Shown piece after piece: positions 1 through 5,783 of a stretch of 5,783 nucleotides of DNA. Origin of the DNA: Micavibrio aeruginosavorus. Its GTDB lineage: Bacteria > Pseudomonadota > Alphaproteobacteria > Micavibrionales > Micavibrionaceae. The stretch is from positions 1-5,783 of the forward strand of contig QFQB01000117.1 in NCBI GenBank assembly GCA_003241475.1. Direction: 5' to 3'. Numbering within the stretch: position 1 is the stretch's first letter; each line of letters opens with the position of its first letter. The position numbers and the translations under genes were made by a program. The notes under the pieces were generated by a model that did not search any database, had not been told where the DNA came from, and saw nothing but the letters and a program-made list of their open reading frames with translations.

Positions 1-25
1 AGGGGGTAGGGCATAAGATCCTGCT

Positions 26-54
26 TTGAATTCAATCCTATTATATTATATCAA
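26..54 (+). promoter_or_regulatory. Possible sigma70-type promoter for sufE
   Basis: The leader of sufE is very AT-rich. A TTGAAT hexamer (26-31) lies 17 bp before TATCAA (49-54); an alternative register pairs TTTGAA (25-30) with TATATC (47-52). Either would start transcription near position 60 and leave about 30 bases of leader before the ATG at 92. The -35 box lies in a 10-bp palindrome, TTGAATTCAA (26-35), which may be chance. The matches are imperfect, so this is a weak prediction. Base composition also argues that this stretch is leader rather than coding sequence. Confidence 0.35.
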
Positions 55-91
55 AGCACTGAAATGTTTAACGCACTCTGAATTCCATAAA

Positions 92-496
92 ATGTCGTAT
101 CGTAGCATCGAAGACCTGATTGAAAATTTTTCCCTCTTTGACGACTGGGAAGGCCGCTATCAATATCTCATCGATCTAGGCAACGATGTCGAGCCGATGG
201 ATGACGCGCTGAAAACAGATGCCACGGAAGTCAAAGGTTGCGTCTCCAAAGTCTGGCTCTACCACAATCAAGATAGTACGGGCGCATTCCATTTCCATGC
301 CGACAGCGACGGGAAGATCACGCGCGGACTGGTCTATATTGTTTTGTGTGCGTATGAAGGGAAGACGGCAGGACAGATCCGGAGTATCAATATTGATGAT
401 GCGTTCACAAAACTAGGATTGGATGAGCATCTTTCTCCAAATCGCCGGAACGGATTCTTTGCCATGGTGGAAAGAATAAAAAGCTTGGCAGGTTAG
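92..496 (+). CDS. sufE: SufE family cysteine desulfurase activator (Fe-S cluster assembly)
   Basis: SufE takes persulfide sulfur from the cysteine desulfurase SufS and passes it to the SufBCD scaffold for cytoplasmic iron-sulfur cluster assembly. The 134-residue product has the usual family length and layout: an N-terminal helix (SIEDLIENF), the DDWEGRYQYLIDLG segment, then the signature GCVSKVW. Its cysteine is residue 50, matching the sulfur-accepting Cys51 of E. coli SufE. The C-terminal half has the expected ITRGLVYIVL stretch and a closing SPNRRNGF..M segment. The frame stays open upstream to a TTG at 26, but family homology begins at the ATG at 92 (MSYRSIEDL) and the extra residues are encoded by AT-rich promoter-like DNA, so ATG 92 was chosen. 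It has no good Shine-Dalgarno sequence. No sufS or sufBCD lies in view, so it looks like a stand-alone gene. Its TAG stop (494-496) overlaps the stop of the converging gene. Confidence 0.93.
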   Translation: MSYRSIEDLIENFSLFDDWEGRYQYLIDLGNDVEPMDDALKTDATEVKGCVSKVWLYHNQDSTGAFHFHADSDGKITRGLVYIVLCAYEGKTAGQIRSINIDDAFTKLGLDEHLSPNRRNGFFAMVERIKSLAG

Positions 497-894
497 CCGA
501 ATTGAAAGCTTGCAGGCTTTCGGCCCAATTGCTCGTGGTCGATCTCGGCAATAAGGGCGTCGATTTTCTCGGTCAACGGTGTGGGTTCATCAACGATTTC
601 ATCCAAAAGATCGGCAACCGTTTTCCGCTGTTCGCCTGCTTTGACCGTATGGGCATGGGGGCGGGCGTCGACGACGCTAGATACCCCATGCAAAAAGCTA
701 CGGCGCAAATCTAAGTCGGTAAAACATCTGGCGACCATCTCAATTCTTTCCGGTTGTGGAAAATCTTTCAAGACGGTCTGGCCGAATTTGAGGATGTCGC
801 CTTCGGCACGAGCACGCGGACCTACGCCCTTTAAATTTTCAAAGGCGGTTTGTAGTTGCAATGCTTGTATCTGGAGGTCTTTGGTAACATCCAT
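493..894 (-). CDS. Small cytoplasmic helical protein of unknown function
   Basis: This 133-residue protein is not recognised. It is soluble, with no signal peptide or membrane segment, and appears mostly helical: residues 1-24, about 46-67 (PERIEMVARCFTDLDLRRSF) and about 92-123 (a heptad-like acidic stretch, TVADLLDEIV...TEKIDALIAEIDHEQL). It has a single cysteine (57) and a His-rich RPHAHT patch (79-83), with no catalytic signature. The ATG at 892-894 is well supported: an AGGGT Shine-Dalgarno (901-905) lies 6 bases upstream, and a good promoter lies further up. The TAA stop (493-495) overlaps the sufE stop. Base composition is like that of the neighbours. It is divergent from the amidohydrolase-like gene at 1090, so shared regulation is possible, but no functional link can be shown. 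I consider it a real gene because of its promoter, ribosome site and protein-like composition. Confidence 0.75.
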   Translation of the reverse strand: MDVTKDLQIQALQLQTAFENLKGVGPRARAEGDILKFGQTVLKDFPQPERIEMVARCFTDLDLRRSFLHGVSSVVDARPHAHTVKAGEQRKTVADLLDEIVDEPTPLTEKIDALIAEIDHEQLGRKPASFQFG

Positions 895-1089
895 GGTAAC
901 ACCCTAATTTAACCCTTTCTTAATATATACATAATAACTGATGAAATTGTCAAATATTATCGAAAATATAAATAACCCATTGTTTGATTTTAATTATTAA
1001 TGGCCTTTTGTTGCGCCTGCGAAAAACTACGGCTAAATTTGCTTATTTACATAAATATTAAGTAAGCTGAATATAGGGCAAAGAGAAAA
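895..1089. other. AT-rich divergent intergenic control region
   Basis: These 195 bases separate two divergently transcribed genes and are much richer in A and T than the flanking coding DNA. The left part holds the minus-strand promoter described separately. For the plus-strand gene no convincing promoter is seen. Candidates are TTGCGC (1011-1016) with TAAATT (1034-1039) at 17-bp spacing, and TTGCTT (1039-1044) with TAAGCT (1063-1068) at 18 bp. Each has only 3-4 of 6 consensus matches per box. A 5-bp inverted repeat, GCTTA (1041-1045) and TAAGC (1063-1067), might be an operator but is short enough to be chance. No small gene or RNA is supported here. Confidence 0.5.
924..953 (-). promoter_or_regulatory. 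Sigma70-like promoter driving the 493-894 gene
   Basis: Read on the minus strand, a perfect TTGACA (948-953) is followed after 18 bases by TATATA (924-929). Transcription would begin near 917, giving a leader of about 23 bases that contains the AGGGT ribosome site at 901-905. The hexamers, spacing and leader length all fit a housekeeping promoter. This is the best promoter match in the window. Confidence 0.6.
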
Positions 1090-2142
1090 ATGGCACTATC
1101 AGGACACGACATAAACCCGGCACATCCGGAGGCTAGCGTAGTTGCGCTCAAGGCCTTGCCGGACCCGTTTTTGGACAAACACCGTCAGGAAGGCATGGGA
1201 ACGAGTGTCGCCTTCAATGCCCAGAATTTACCAACACCGCCGGCGCACAGAGTGGAGCAAGGTGGAATTGGTTTCTCATCGAATGTGCTGATAGGCACCG
1301 AACATGTCGCCAACTGTGTTGCCTTGGTTGTCCGCGATCCGCAAACGCATAAAACCGCACTGGCTCATTTCGACGACACCAGTACGCCAGAATCTTTAGC
1401 GCGTATTTTTGGAAGAATGCCACCCGAGAGACCTCTTGATATTCTCTTGATCGGCGCGAAATATGGACCAGATGTACAGGGTCATGATTATGAGCGCGAT
1501 TCGTCAGAACGAAATCTTCAGAATGTCTTGGGATTTTTGGCTGGAAAAAACGTGAATATCGTCGGTGCGCGCATCCATGATCCGCAACAGCCCGGCAGTT
1601 TTGTCATCGATCCCAAGAATTTTAAATTGCGCGAATCCGATAATCTTTTACCAAACGCAGACCAGCCTTTTGCATTTGCACGCAAATTCTTAAGCCATGA
1701 GCAGACGCAACCGATGGCGGTCGAGTTCGACTTCACCAAAAGCCTTGGCCGTCAGCCGTATCTTTTAAACCGTGAACAGGTTTTGAATCTGAATATGCGC
1801 GTGCGCGGGCAGGAATCTGAAGCCGTTGCCGTATGGCATCGTGAAAAAGGGGCGCGCGGCGGATTTGAAAATTTTATGGCTGAACAAAGCCGCGATATAT
1901 ATCTTCCGGCCTATGACCGCGCCGTGGAACACGTTTTGAACGGACTAGACGGCCGTAGCCGTTATATGGAGCAAATGGTTCGCTCGCTTCCCATTTTTAT
2001 CGGGCAGAATGCGGAGAGCGCTAACAAGCCCTTGGTTGATTATATTCAGAACGGCGCTTTCGGAAACAGCTACGCGCCGCAAGAAGATCCGTTGCCAGCG
2101 CCTGCGTTGTCGCGTGCAGGCGGACGCTCCTTCGATTACTGA
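1090..2142 (+). CDS. Putative NTAN1/CheD-like Cys-His amidohydrolase (deamidase fold) with an unassigned C-terminal half
   Basis: This 350-residue protein would be a cytoplasmic amidase or deamidase acting on Asn or Gln side chains; the substrate is unknown. Residues 1-55 look disordered. Residues 60-180 carry the informative part: Gly69-Thr70, Cys76 in NCVALVVRDP, and His93 in LAHFDDTST. The Thr-to-Cys spacing (6) and Cys-to-His spacing (17) equal those of the catalytic Thr21/Cys27/His44 of Thermotoga CheD, and the CVA..-RDP-AH context is CheD-like. The H-x-D-x-T-x-T stretch (93-99), the following LDILLIG strand (116-122) and a helix-strand unit (141-164) recall vertebrate NTAN1 (HCDGTDT, LEVHLVGG). 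Residues 200-350 match nothing I know and end in a Pro-rich tail (330-341). No signal peptide or membrane segment is seen. The ATG has only a weak purine-rich ribosome site (1076-1085). The TGA overlaps the converging gene by 7 bp. The existence of the gene is secure; the function rests on motif geometry. Confidence 0.6.
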   Translation: MALSGHDINPAHPEASVVALKALPDPFLDKHRQEGMGTSVAFNAQNLPTPPAHRVEQGGIGFSSNVLIGTEHVANCVALVVRDPQTHKTALAHFDDTSTPESLARIFGRMPPERPLDILLIGAKYGPDVQGHDYERDSSERNLQNVLGFLAGKNVNIVGARIHDPQQPGSFVIDPKNFKLRESDNLLPNADQPFAFARKFLSHEQTQPMAVEFDFTKSLGRQPYLLNREQVLNLNMRVRGQESEAVAVWHREKGARGGFENFMAEQSRDIYLPAYDRAVEHVLNGLDGRSRYMEQMVRSLPIFIGQNAESANKPLVDYIQNGAFGNSYAPQEDPLPAPALSRAGGRSFDY

Positions 2143-2774
2143 TTGCCTTTGTTCTTATAGACCGTAGGCTTGGGCAATTGCTTGCCGTCCTTCGTTTTGA
2201 CGCTTCTCAAAATATCGCTGAAGGATTTGTCCGCTACTTCATGCGCGCTACCGATCAGTTCGGCTTGTATGCTGAAGACGGAATTCGGGCCGATCCAGAG
2301 TTGCCCCGTATAAATTTTGTCCTGTGATCCTGTTACGCCGGTACCTGTGAGTGAGGCGCTTTTGATATTCTCTCCGTAATTGCGGAAGCCGATTTCATGA
2401 GTCGAAAGATTGCGGTCCCGAATCATACCGGTCAGCGCGGCCTTCATAACCGGTTCAGTATATTTTTTATACGCCGCAGGCGTGGACGGGTTGCAACTGA
2501 CTGTGACATCCACCGTGGTTTGCAGGTCGTAGACCATCGTGTAGCTTTGAACGTCAAAACATTCATCTTCCGTGACGCACTTGCGCGCTACGGCAGGCGC
2601 TTCGGGAAATGTAATTTCAAAATCGCAGAAGTCCGGAGCGAAGCGGAAGGATTTATCTTCTGGCTTTTTATCAGCAGTCGTTTCCTCTGCTTTGGATTCT
2701 TCTTTTTTGTCCTCGGCTTGTGCCGGAAGAGTGAAAAGAGCCAAAAGGATAAGAACTGCCCAGATTTTTGTCAT
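2136..2774 (-). CDS. Secreted (probably periplasmic) four-cysteine protein of unknown function
   Basis: The product is not recognised as a named family. The 212-residue precursor opens with a clear Sec signal peptide: Lys3, a hydrophobic core (residues 4-16) and a probable cleavage site AQA|ED after residue 20. There is no lipobox cysteine, so it is probably a soluble periplasmic protein. A highly charged Lys/Glu-rich linker (21-42) follows, then a folded domain (about 43-195) with four cysteines (50, 66, 72, 94) that could form two disulfides, and alternating strands typical of a beta-rich fold. The C-terminus is basic. The start chosen is the ATG at 2772-2774, which overlaps the hisS stop as ATGA and puts the signal peptide at the very N-terminus; an in-frame ATG at 2787-2789 would add five residues (MDREK) before it. 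It is the last gene of the cobT-hisS operon. Its TAA stop (2136-2138) lies inside the end of the converging gene. Confidence 0.8.
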   Translation of the reverse strand: MTKIWAVLILLALFTLPAQAEDKKEESKAEETTADKKPEDKSFRFAPDFCDFEITFPEAPAVARKCVTEDECFDVQSYTMVYDLQTTVDVTVSCNPSTPAAYKKYTEPVMKAALTGMIRDRNLSTHEIGFRNYGENIKSASLTGTGVTGSQDKIYTGQLWIGPNSVFSIQAELIGSAHEVADKSFSDILRSVKTKDGKQLPKPTVYKNKGNQ

Positions 2775-4087
2775 TTTCTCACGGTCCATGTTTCGGGGTT
2801 GGCATCGGATTGCGTCTGATTGGTCATGTCCTTGACCTCGTGCTTGCCGTCCCGGATCATCCAGACATAAGGCACAAGTTTCTTGCTCGCATATTTCAAC
2901 TGATCGCCGATTTTTTTCGGTGCGTGATACATCTCGACATTGACGCCGCGTTTACGAAGCGTACGGGCGGCTTCATACGCCAGCGGCCGGTCGGATTCAT
3001 TTTCCGGCACGGTCATCATCACATGCGCGGGACCTTTGGGGCCAACCTTTAAAAGATCGGGACGCGTCTGGCGGATGACATCGAACAGGCGCGAAAAGCC
3101 AAGGGAGATTCCCACGCCGGGAAGGTGTTTGTTGATATAGCTTCCGGCCAGATCGTCGTAGCGGCCGCCGGAGCAGACGGAGCCTGTAAATTCCGGCACG
3201 TCCAGAAGTTGCGTTTCATACACGGTGCCTGTGTAGTAATCTAGACCGCGGACGATAGTCAGATCGCCGACAACGGAACCCGCAGGCAGGTGTTTTAAAT
3301 TGTCGAGAACATAGGCGAGTTCCTCAATCCCTGATTTCATCGTATTATTGGCAGGAATAATCGCGCGGATATCTTCCGCATTTCCTTTAATGGAAATCAG
3401 ATTCAAAACATTATCGATTTGCTCAATCGTCAGTTTTGCTTCGTCAGACAGAAGCTTAATAACGGCTTCTTTGCCGATCTTTTCAAATTTGTCTACAGCG
3501 CGTGTTACGGGTGTGAAATCTTCAAGAGACCAGCTCTCAAGAAGACCCATCAAAATCTTACGGTTGTTGATGCGCAACTGAACGCGCCCGATATCCAGCC
3601 CTTCAATCACCTCATACATCACGCTGGCCACTTCGGCATCGAAGGAGAGGGGAAGATTGTCCACGTTGATGATGTCGATATCGCACTGATAAAATTCGCG
3701 CATACGGCCCATCTGCGGGCGCTCGCCGCGCCAGACGCGTTGCATCTGGTAGCGTTTGAACGGGAATACCAGTTCGTTGAAATTCATCGCCACATAGCGC
3801 GCCATCGGCACGGTCTGGTCGAAGTGAAGGGCGAGACGCGCTTCTTTTTTGTCATTCTCGTCTTTGTGCAGACGTTCAATGACGTAGATCTCCTTGTCCA
3901 CTTCGCCCTTGGCGGTCAGGACATCAAGCTCTTCCACGCTCGGCGTTTCGATGTTGCAGAACCCATAGGATTCAAACACCTTGCGGATATGATCGAACCA
4001 GCGTTGTTCGACAAGGCGCTCTTCAGGCAGCCATTCTGGGAATCCGCGGATCGGGCCGGGTTTGTAAATGCGTTTATCTTTGCTCAT
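2771..4087 (-). CDS. hisS: Histidyl-tRNA synthetase
   Basis: This class II synthetase attaches histidine to tRNA-His in the cytoplasm. At 438 residues it is full length. The catalytic core includes the motif 1 region (about 20-50), HFDQTVPMARY (88-98), motif 2 (about 112-134, with RYQMQRVWRGERPQ and GRMREFYQCD), the histidine-binding RGLDYYTGTVYE (280-291), SGGRYDDL (306-313) and motif 3, GVGISLGFSRL (324-334). The anticodon-binding domain follows (about 352-438). The HFD-x-TVP-x-ARY segment and the WRGERPQ-GR-REF motif 2 resemble actinobacterial-type enzymes as I remember them, rather than the E. coli LRPEGT type. The ATG (4085-4087) overlaps the cobT stop as ATGA, and its own TGA (2771-2773) overlaps the next start the same way. 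There is no strong Shine-Dalgarno, so initiation is probably by translational coupling. The lineage-specific type of HisRS is an inference; the enzyme identity is not in doubt. Confidence 0.97.
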   Translation of the reverse strand: MSKDKRIYKPGPIRGFPEWLPEERLVEQRWFDHIRKVFESYGFCNIETPSVEELDVLTAKGEVDKEIYVIERLHKDENDKKEARLALHFDQTVPMARYVAMNFNELVFPFKRYQMQRVWRGERPQMGRMREFYQCDIDIINVDNLPLSFDAEVASVMYEVIEGLDIGRVQLRINNRKILMGLLESWSLEDFTPVTRAVDKFEKIGKEAVIKLLSDEAKLTIEQIDNVLNLISIKGNAEDIRAIIPANNTMKSGIEELAYVLDNLKHLPAGSVVGDLTIVRGLDYYTGTVYETQLLDVPEFTGSVCSGGRYDDLAGSYINKHLPGVGISLGFSRLFDVIRQTRPDLLKVGPKGPAHVMMTVPENESDRPLAYEAARTLRKRGVNVEMYHAPKKIGDQLKYASKKLVPYVWMIRDGKHEVKDMTNQTQSDANPETWTVRK

Positions 4088-5783
4088 GCTGTTCTTTTAT
4101 ATGGTTTTTTATCGAGTTGGAAGAGCCCCTCAAGCCTTTCAATGAGCGCGGAGGCAAGTTCATCGGCATCCGTGATCGTCATGGCGCGGGAATAATAGCG
4201 GGTGACGTCATGCCCGATGCCGATAGCGGTCAGTTCAACCTGTTTCAATCCTTCGATCCAGCCGATCACGGTATGCAGGTCACGCTCCAGAATATTGGCC
4301 GGATTGACCGAAAGGGTGGAATCGTCCACCGGTGCGCCGTCTGAAATGACGATCATGATTTTGCGCTGTTCAGGCCTGCGGGCAAGGCGGTTGTGCGCCC
4401 ACACCAAGGCTTCGCCGTCGATGTTTTCTTTCAAGATGCCTTCTTTGAGCATCAGGCCAAAATTCTTGTGGGCGCGGCGAAGCGGCGCATCGGCGTTCTT
4501 GTAAACGATATGGCGCAGATCGTTCAGGCGGCCTGGGTGAATCGTGCGCCCGCGCTCGATCCAGAGATCGCGGCTCTTGCCGCCTTTCCATGCGCGGGTC
4601 GTAAAGCCAAGTATTTCTACTTTTACGCTGCAACGCTCCAAAGTTTTGGCCAAAATGTCGGTGCACATGGCGGCGATGGCAATGGGGCGCCCGCGCATCG
4701 AACCGGAATTATCGATCAACAATGTTACAATGGTATCGCGGAAATCAGTTTGCTTTTCGCGTTTGAACGTCAAGGTCGTTGTCGGATTGGCAATCATGCG
4801 CGAGAGTTTGGAGGAATCGATATAACCTTCTTCCTGATCGAACAGCCAGGATCGCTGCTGTTTGGCCATGAGTTTACGCTGCAACCGGTTGGCAAGTTTG
4901 GAGGCGACGCCCTGCATTGGTTGCATCTGTTGATCGAGAAGACGGCGAAGGCGGGACAATTCGCCGGGATCGGCCAGATCCTCGGCGTTGACGATTTCAT
5001 CGAACTGCGTGGTATAGATAACATATTTGTCGCCGTGCGGATCGAGCGGCCCGTCATTGCGGCGCGGACCCATTTCGGCAGGCGCATCGCCCTCGGTGGG
5101 CTCTCCGAATTCATGATCGCCGCTTTCGCCAAGTTCGGTTTCATCCGCGCTTTCGGAGATGTCGGAATCATCCGCCATTTCCTTTTGTTGTTGCCCGCCC
5201 TGGGATTCATCCTGCTGGTTATCGGCGCTTTCTGTTTGATCCTGATCGTCGCCGGATTCTTCTTGTTGCCCGTCCGCGCTTTCTTCGTCTCCTGCGCCGT
5301 CGCCCGGATTCATATCAAGGCGGTTCAGAATATCGCGCGCGTTTTTGGCGTATGCATTTTGATCCGCGATCAGGGGCTTGAGCGCATCGAAGCCGTCAGG
5401 ACCGAGCTTGTTGTCGATCCATGGCTTCCACAAATCCATCATAGGCTTGGCGTTGGCAGGAGGTTTTTCCCCCGTCAGGGCAAAACGGGCGAGCGCGTGA
5501 ATGGCATCCGCCATCATCGCATCGTTGCGGTCGGTTAGTTTCTCATAGCCTAGGCGTTTGAATTTTTCCTGCAACGTCTTGCCTAGGTTTTTCTTCACGC
5601 CCTCCATATTGTTCATGCCGAGCGCTTCATATCGCGCCTGTTCGAGCGCTTCGAACATTGCGGCGGCAGACATATCGTTGGGTGCGTTTTTAACGTGGAG
5701 TTTGCGGTCATGGTGACGAAGACGGAGCGCCTTGGCATCGGCCGTTCCGCGCAACACCGCACGGGTATTGTCATCCATCATAT
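4084..5783 (-). CDS. cobT: Cobaltochelatase CobT subunit (VWA-domain partner of CobS), 5' end outside the window
   Basis: CobT forms an ATP-driven chaperone complex with the AAA+ protein CobS that lets CobN insert cobalt into hydrogenobyrinate a,c-diamide in aerobic cobalamin synthesis. The first in-frame ATG is at 5779-5781, but the frame is open to the window edge and family members have roughly 50 more residues before the RGTADAKALRLRHHD segment, so the true start lies upstream. Counting from that ATG, the N-terminal helical domain spans about 5-155. A Gln/Asp/Glu/Ser-rich linker spans about 157-240, with three ESAD units. A basic helical segment lies at 275-310 and a von Willebrand A domain at about 348-555. 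Its metal-site residues are visible: D357, S359 and S361 in DNSGSMRG, T394/T395, and D481 in SDGAPVDD. It is the first gene seen of an ATGA-coupled operon with hisS. cobS would be expected upstream. If the genome lacks cobN, the protein could serve another metal-insertion or remodelling role. Confidence 0.93.
   Translation of the reverse strand, partial: MMDDNTRAVLRGTADAKALRLRHHDRKLHVKNAPNDMSAAAMFEALEQARYEALGMNNMEGVKKNLGKTLQEKFKRLGYEKLTDRNDAMMADAIHALARFALTGEKPPANAKPMMDLWKPWIDNKLGPDGFDALKPLIADQNAYAKNARDILNRLDMNPGDGAGDEESADGQQEESGDDQDQTESADNQQDESQGGQQQKEMADDSDISESADETELGESGDHEFGEPTEGDAPAEMGPRRNDGPLDPHGDKYVIYTTQFDEIVNAEDLADPGELSRLRRLLDQQMQPMQGVASKLANRLQRKLMAKQQRSWLFDQEEGYIDSSKLSRMIANPTTTLTFKREKQTDFRDTIVTLLIDNSGSMRGRPIAIAAMCTDILAKTLERCSVKVEILGFTTRAWKGGKSRDLWIERGRTIHPGRLNDLRHIVYKNADAPLRRAHKNFGLMLKEGILKENIDGEALVWAHNRLARRPEQRKIMIVISDGAPVDDSTLSVNPANILERDLHTVIGWIEGLKQVELTAIGIGHDVTRYYSRAMTITDADELASALIERLEGLFQLDKKPYKRTA

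Noticed and set aside
26..91. N-terminal extension of SufE from a TTG codon
   Set aside because: The extra 22 residues are encoded by AT-rich promoter-like DNA, and SufE homology begins at the ATG at 92.
504..521. Hairpin GAAAGC-TTGCAG-GCTTTC near the sufE stop as a terminator
   Set aside because: The stem is only 6 bp, has no T-run on either strand, and lies inside the C-terminal codons of the converging gene.
1041..1067. Inverted repeat GCTTA...TAAGC upstream of the amidohydrolase-like gene as an operator
   Set aside because: Five-base arms in AT-rich DNA are expected by chance, and no second copy was seen to support a binding site.
1090..2142. Naming the 350-residue protein cheD
   Set aside because: The catalytic spacing matches CheD, but the protein is twice as long, lies beside no chemotaxis genes, and its H-x-D-x-T-x-T continuation is more NTAN1-like.
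2775..2789. Upstream ATG for the secreted protein
   Set aside because: It would put five mostly charged residues before the signal peptide. The ATG at 2772-2774 forms the same ATGA overlap seen at the cobT/hisS junction.
3419..4195. 258-residue plus-strand open frame opposite hisS
   Set aside because: It is antisense to conserved HisRS motifs, has no ribosome site and no recognisable domain, and is best explained as a shadow of hisS codon use.
4393..5538. Long plus-strand open frame opposite cobT with apparent membrane-spanning stretches
   Set aside because: It is antisense to clear CobT coding sequence. Its hydrophobic stretch is what the complement of an Asp/Glu-rich linker encodes (GAT/GAA codons read back as Ile/Phe). 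It resembles no protein family.

Overview
The window looks like chromosomal DNA of an alphaproteobacterium or a close relative. The best evidence is a CobT-type cobaltochelatase subunit with the alphaproteobacterial domain layout (helical N-terminal part, long acidic linker, C-terminal von Willebrand A domain). Genes are tightly packed, coding DNA is of moderate GC by eye, and the short intergenic gaps are strongly AT-rich. The species cannot be named from the sequence. No rRNA, tRNA, insertion sequence, CRISPR array or phage gene was seen.

Layout, left to right. (1) A sufE gene (+, 92-496) follows an AT-rich leader. (2) A small helical protein of unknown function (-, 493-894) converges on sufE so closely that the stop codons overlap; it has a good sigma70-like promoter at 924-953. 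(3) A 195-bp AT-rich gap (895-1089) separates it from a divergent gene. (4) That gene (+, 1090-2142) encodes a 350-residue protein whose first half carries the Thr-Cys-His pattern of CheD/CNF-type deamidases, with local sequence resembling eukaryotic N-terminal asparagine amidohydrolase NTAN1. This is the most interesting item in the window. (5) On the minus strand, cobT (5' end beyond the window), hisS and a secreted cysteine-containing protein are joined by two successive ATGA stop/start overlaps, which indicates one translationally coupled operon read right to left. Its last gene converges on gene 4 with a 7-bp tail-to-tail overlap.

How the genes work together. SufE (Fe-S cluster assembly), CobT (metal insertion by an AAA+/VWA chaperone-like pair) and HisS (tRNA charging) are housekeeping or cofactor functions with no obvious shared pathway. 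The NTAN1/CheD-like protein and the small helical protein share a divergent control region but nothing else links them. Every function is a sequence-based prediction. Family comparisons were made from remembered motifs, not from a computed alignment.
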